Shown: in pieces, positions 5,722-6,309 of the stretch
Layout: every line of letters starts with the position of its first letter
Numbering within the stretch: position 1 is the first letter of the stretch
Origin: Mailhella sp.
GTDB lineage: Bacteria > Desulfobacterota > Desulfovibrionia > Desulfovibrionales > Desulfovibrionaceae
NCBI GenBank assembly: GCA_017522745.1
Contig: JAFWYI010000132.1
Span: 1 to 6,309 of the forward strand
DNA: 6,309 nt
Direction: 5' to 3'
Notes under the pieces: model-generated
Database searches by the model: none
The model's input: the letters and a program-made list of their open reading frames with translations, nothing else
What the model was told of the DNA's origin: nothing
Program-made: the position numbers and the translations under genes

Positions 5722-6309
5722 ACTGCCTCATCGCCGGGCTGTTCATCGCTTCATCATACGTCGCCTTCCATCGCAACGTCATGCCTCAGAGCCAGGTCCA
5801 CCGTTCTCCACTGCTGATCCTGTGGACATTGCTTTTTCTCTTCGACGCAGGTGGGGTCATCCGGGAAACCGCAGAACCGTGGTCTCCTGTAGAAAACAAC
5901 ACTCAACCTGCTGTTTCCATTTTCTTCTCACCAAGCTGCCGAGCCTGTCAGGAACTCACAGAACAGGCTGAGCGCTTCACCGATGCACGCTGGCTCCCCG
6001 TGGCAGAAGATGAACGCGATATCTGGCTCATTCACGCCATGAGCGACGCGCTGGCACAGGGGCTCCCTCTGAAGGAAGCCATCCAGAAAGCCCATACTGC
6101 GGTCCCCGGACTTGCCGATTTCGCCTCGACTCCGGGCTATCGAATCGGTCTGCTCAAACCGGACATGCTCCTGCTCCAGTTCAGGCTCTGGAAAAATCAT
6201 GCGGCCGCACTTGCCACAGGCTCCGACAGGCTCCCGCTCGTGCAGTTCATGGGCCTGCCCTCGTTCCTGCGCGGTGATGCTCACGGCCCGCACGCCAGCC
6301 CGAAGGCCC
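5718..6309 (+). CDS. VKOR helix 4 plus thioredoxin-like domain, C-terminal part (runs off window edge)
   Basis: This frame is open from the GTG at 5718 to the window end with no stop, about 197 residues. It overlaps the preceding stop as GTGA. Residues 1-17 (with Cys3, VNCLIAGLFIASSYVAF) resemble VKOR helix 4 and the second cysteine of its CXXC. A basic loop and a fifth hydrophobic segment (about 31-47) follow. Then comes a thioredoxin-like domain starting with VSIFFSPSCRACQEL, whose redox CXXC is Cys74-Arg-Ala-Cys77 (nt 5937-5948). A later GLPSF (179-183) suits the cis-proline position. A five-helix VKOR with a periplasmic thioredoxin domain is the architecture known from cyanobacterial VKOR. 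GTG at 5718 is listed as the first possible start, but there is no clear Shine-Dalgarno sequence before it, so independent translation is doubtful. ATG at 5781 is another option. It uses TCA codons that glmS and the exporter avoid, so expression is probably lower. The C-terminal end is not visible. Confidence 0.7.
   Translation, partial: MNCLIAGLFIASSYVAFHRNVMPQSQVHRSPLLILWTLLFLFDAGGVIRETAEPWSPVENNTQPAVSIFFSPSCRACQELTEQAERFTDARWLPVAEDERDIWLIHAMSDALAQGLPLKEAIQKAHTAVPGLADFASTPGYRIGLLKPDMLLLQFRLWKNHAAALATGSDRLPLVQFMGLPSFLRGDAHGPHASPKA

Noticed and set aside
5928..6293. 121-residue minus-strand frame opposite the thioredoxin domain
   Set aside because: It is codon-aligned antisense to the coding frame with the CRAC redox motif; no ribosome binding site or family features were seen.
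1..6309. Mobile elements, CRISPR array, phage or toxin–antitoxin genes
   Set aside because: There are no transposase, integrase or phage-like proteins, terminal inverted repeats or regularly spaced repeats. Apart from the short gaps, the window is filled by housekeeping, transport and redox genes.

Overview
The window (6309 bases, moderately GC-rich) is ordinary bacterial chromosome carrying envelope and transport genes. MsbA-type lipid A export points to a Gram-negative. The combination of a TRAP transporter, glmS next to an msbA-like exporter, and a periplasmic VKOR–thioredoxin system in place of DsbB would suit a sulfate-reducer-like Desulfovibrionaceae relative. That placement is inference from gene content only.

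Layout: (1) 2-1141, plus strand: the C-terminal ~379 residues of a TRAP transporter large permease (DctM family), cut by the window's left edge and closed by a strong intrinsic terminator. (2) 1142-1445: a 304-base convergent gap with two clear hairpins and no convincing gene. (3) 3230-1446, minus strand: a complete 594-residue MsbA-type ABC exporter. (4) 5159-3315, minus strand: a complete 614-residue GlmS. It starts from a good sigma70-type promoter and lies 84 bases upstream of the exporter, so the two probably form one operon. (5) 5419 to the right edge, plus strand, divergent from glmS: a vitamin K epoxide reductase (VKOR) membrane domain followed by a fifth membrane segment and a thioredoxin-like domain. 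It is split into two reading frames at 5718-5721.

How the genes fit together: GlmS makes glucosamine-6-phosphate, the entry point to UDP-GlcNAc for peptidoglycan and lipid A. The MsbA-type exporter flips the lipid A core across the inner membrane, so the minus-strand pair looks like an envelope-building unit. The divergent VKOR–thioredoxin locus would make disulfide bonds in periplasmic proteins.

The most notable point is that the frame break in the VKOR–thioredoxin gene falls exactly on the expected active-site CXXC. One missing T would turn the present Pro-Ala-stop into Pro-Cys-Val-Asn-Cys and join the two halves. Whether this is a sequence error, a real inactivating mutation or a recoding event cannot be decided from the sequence alone. 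I found no mobile element, CRISPR array, RNA gene or clearly new system.
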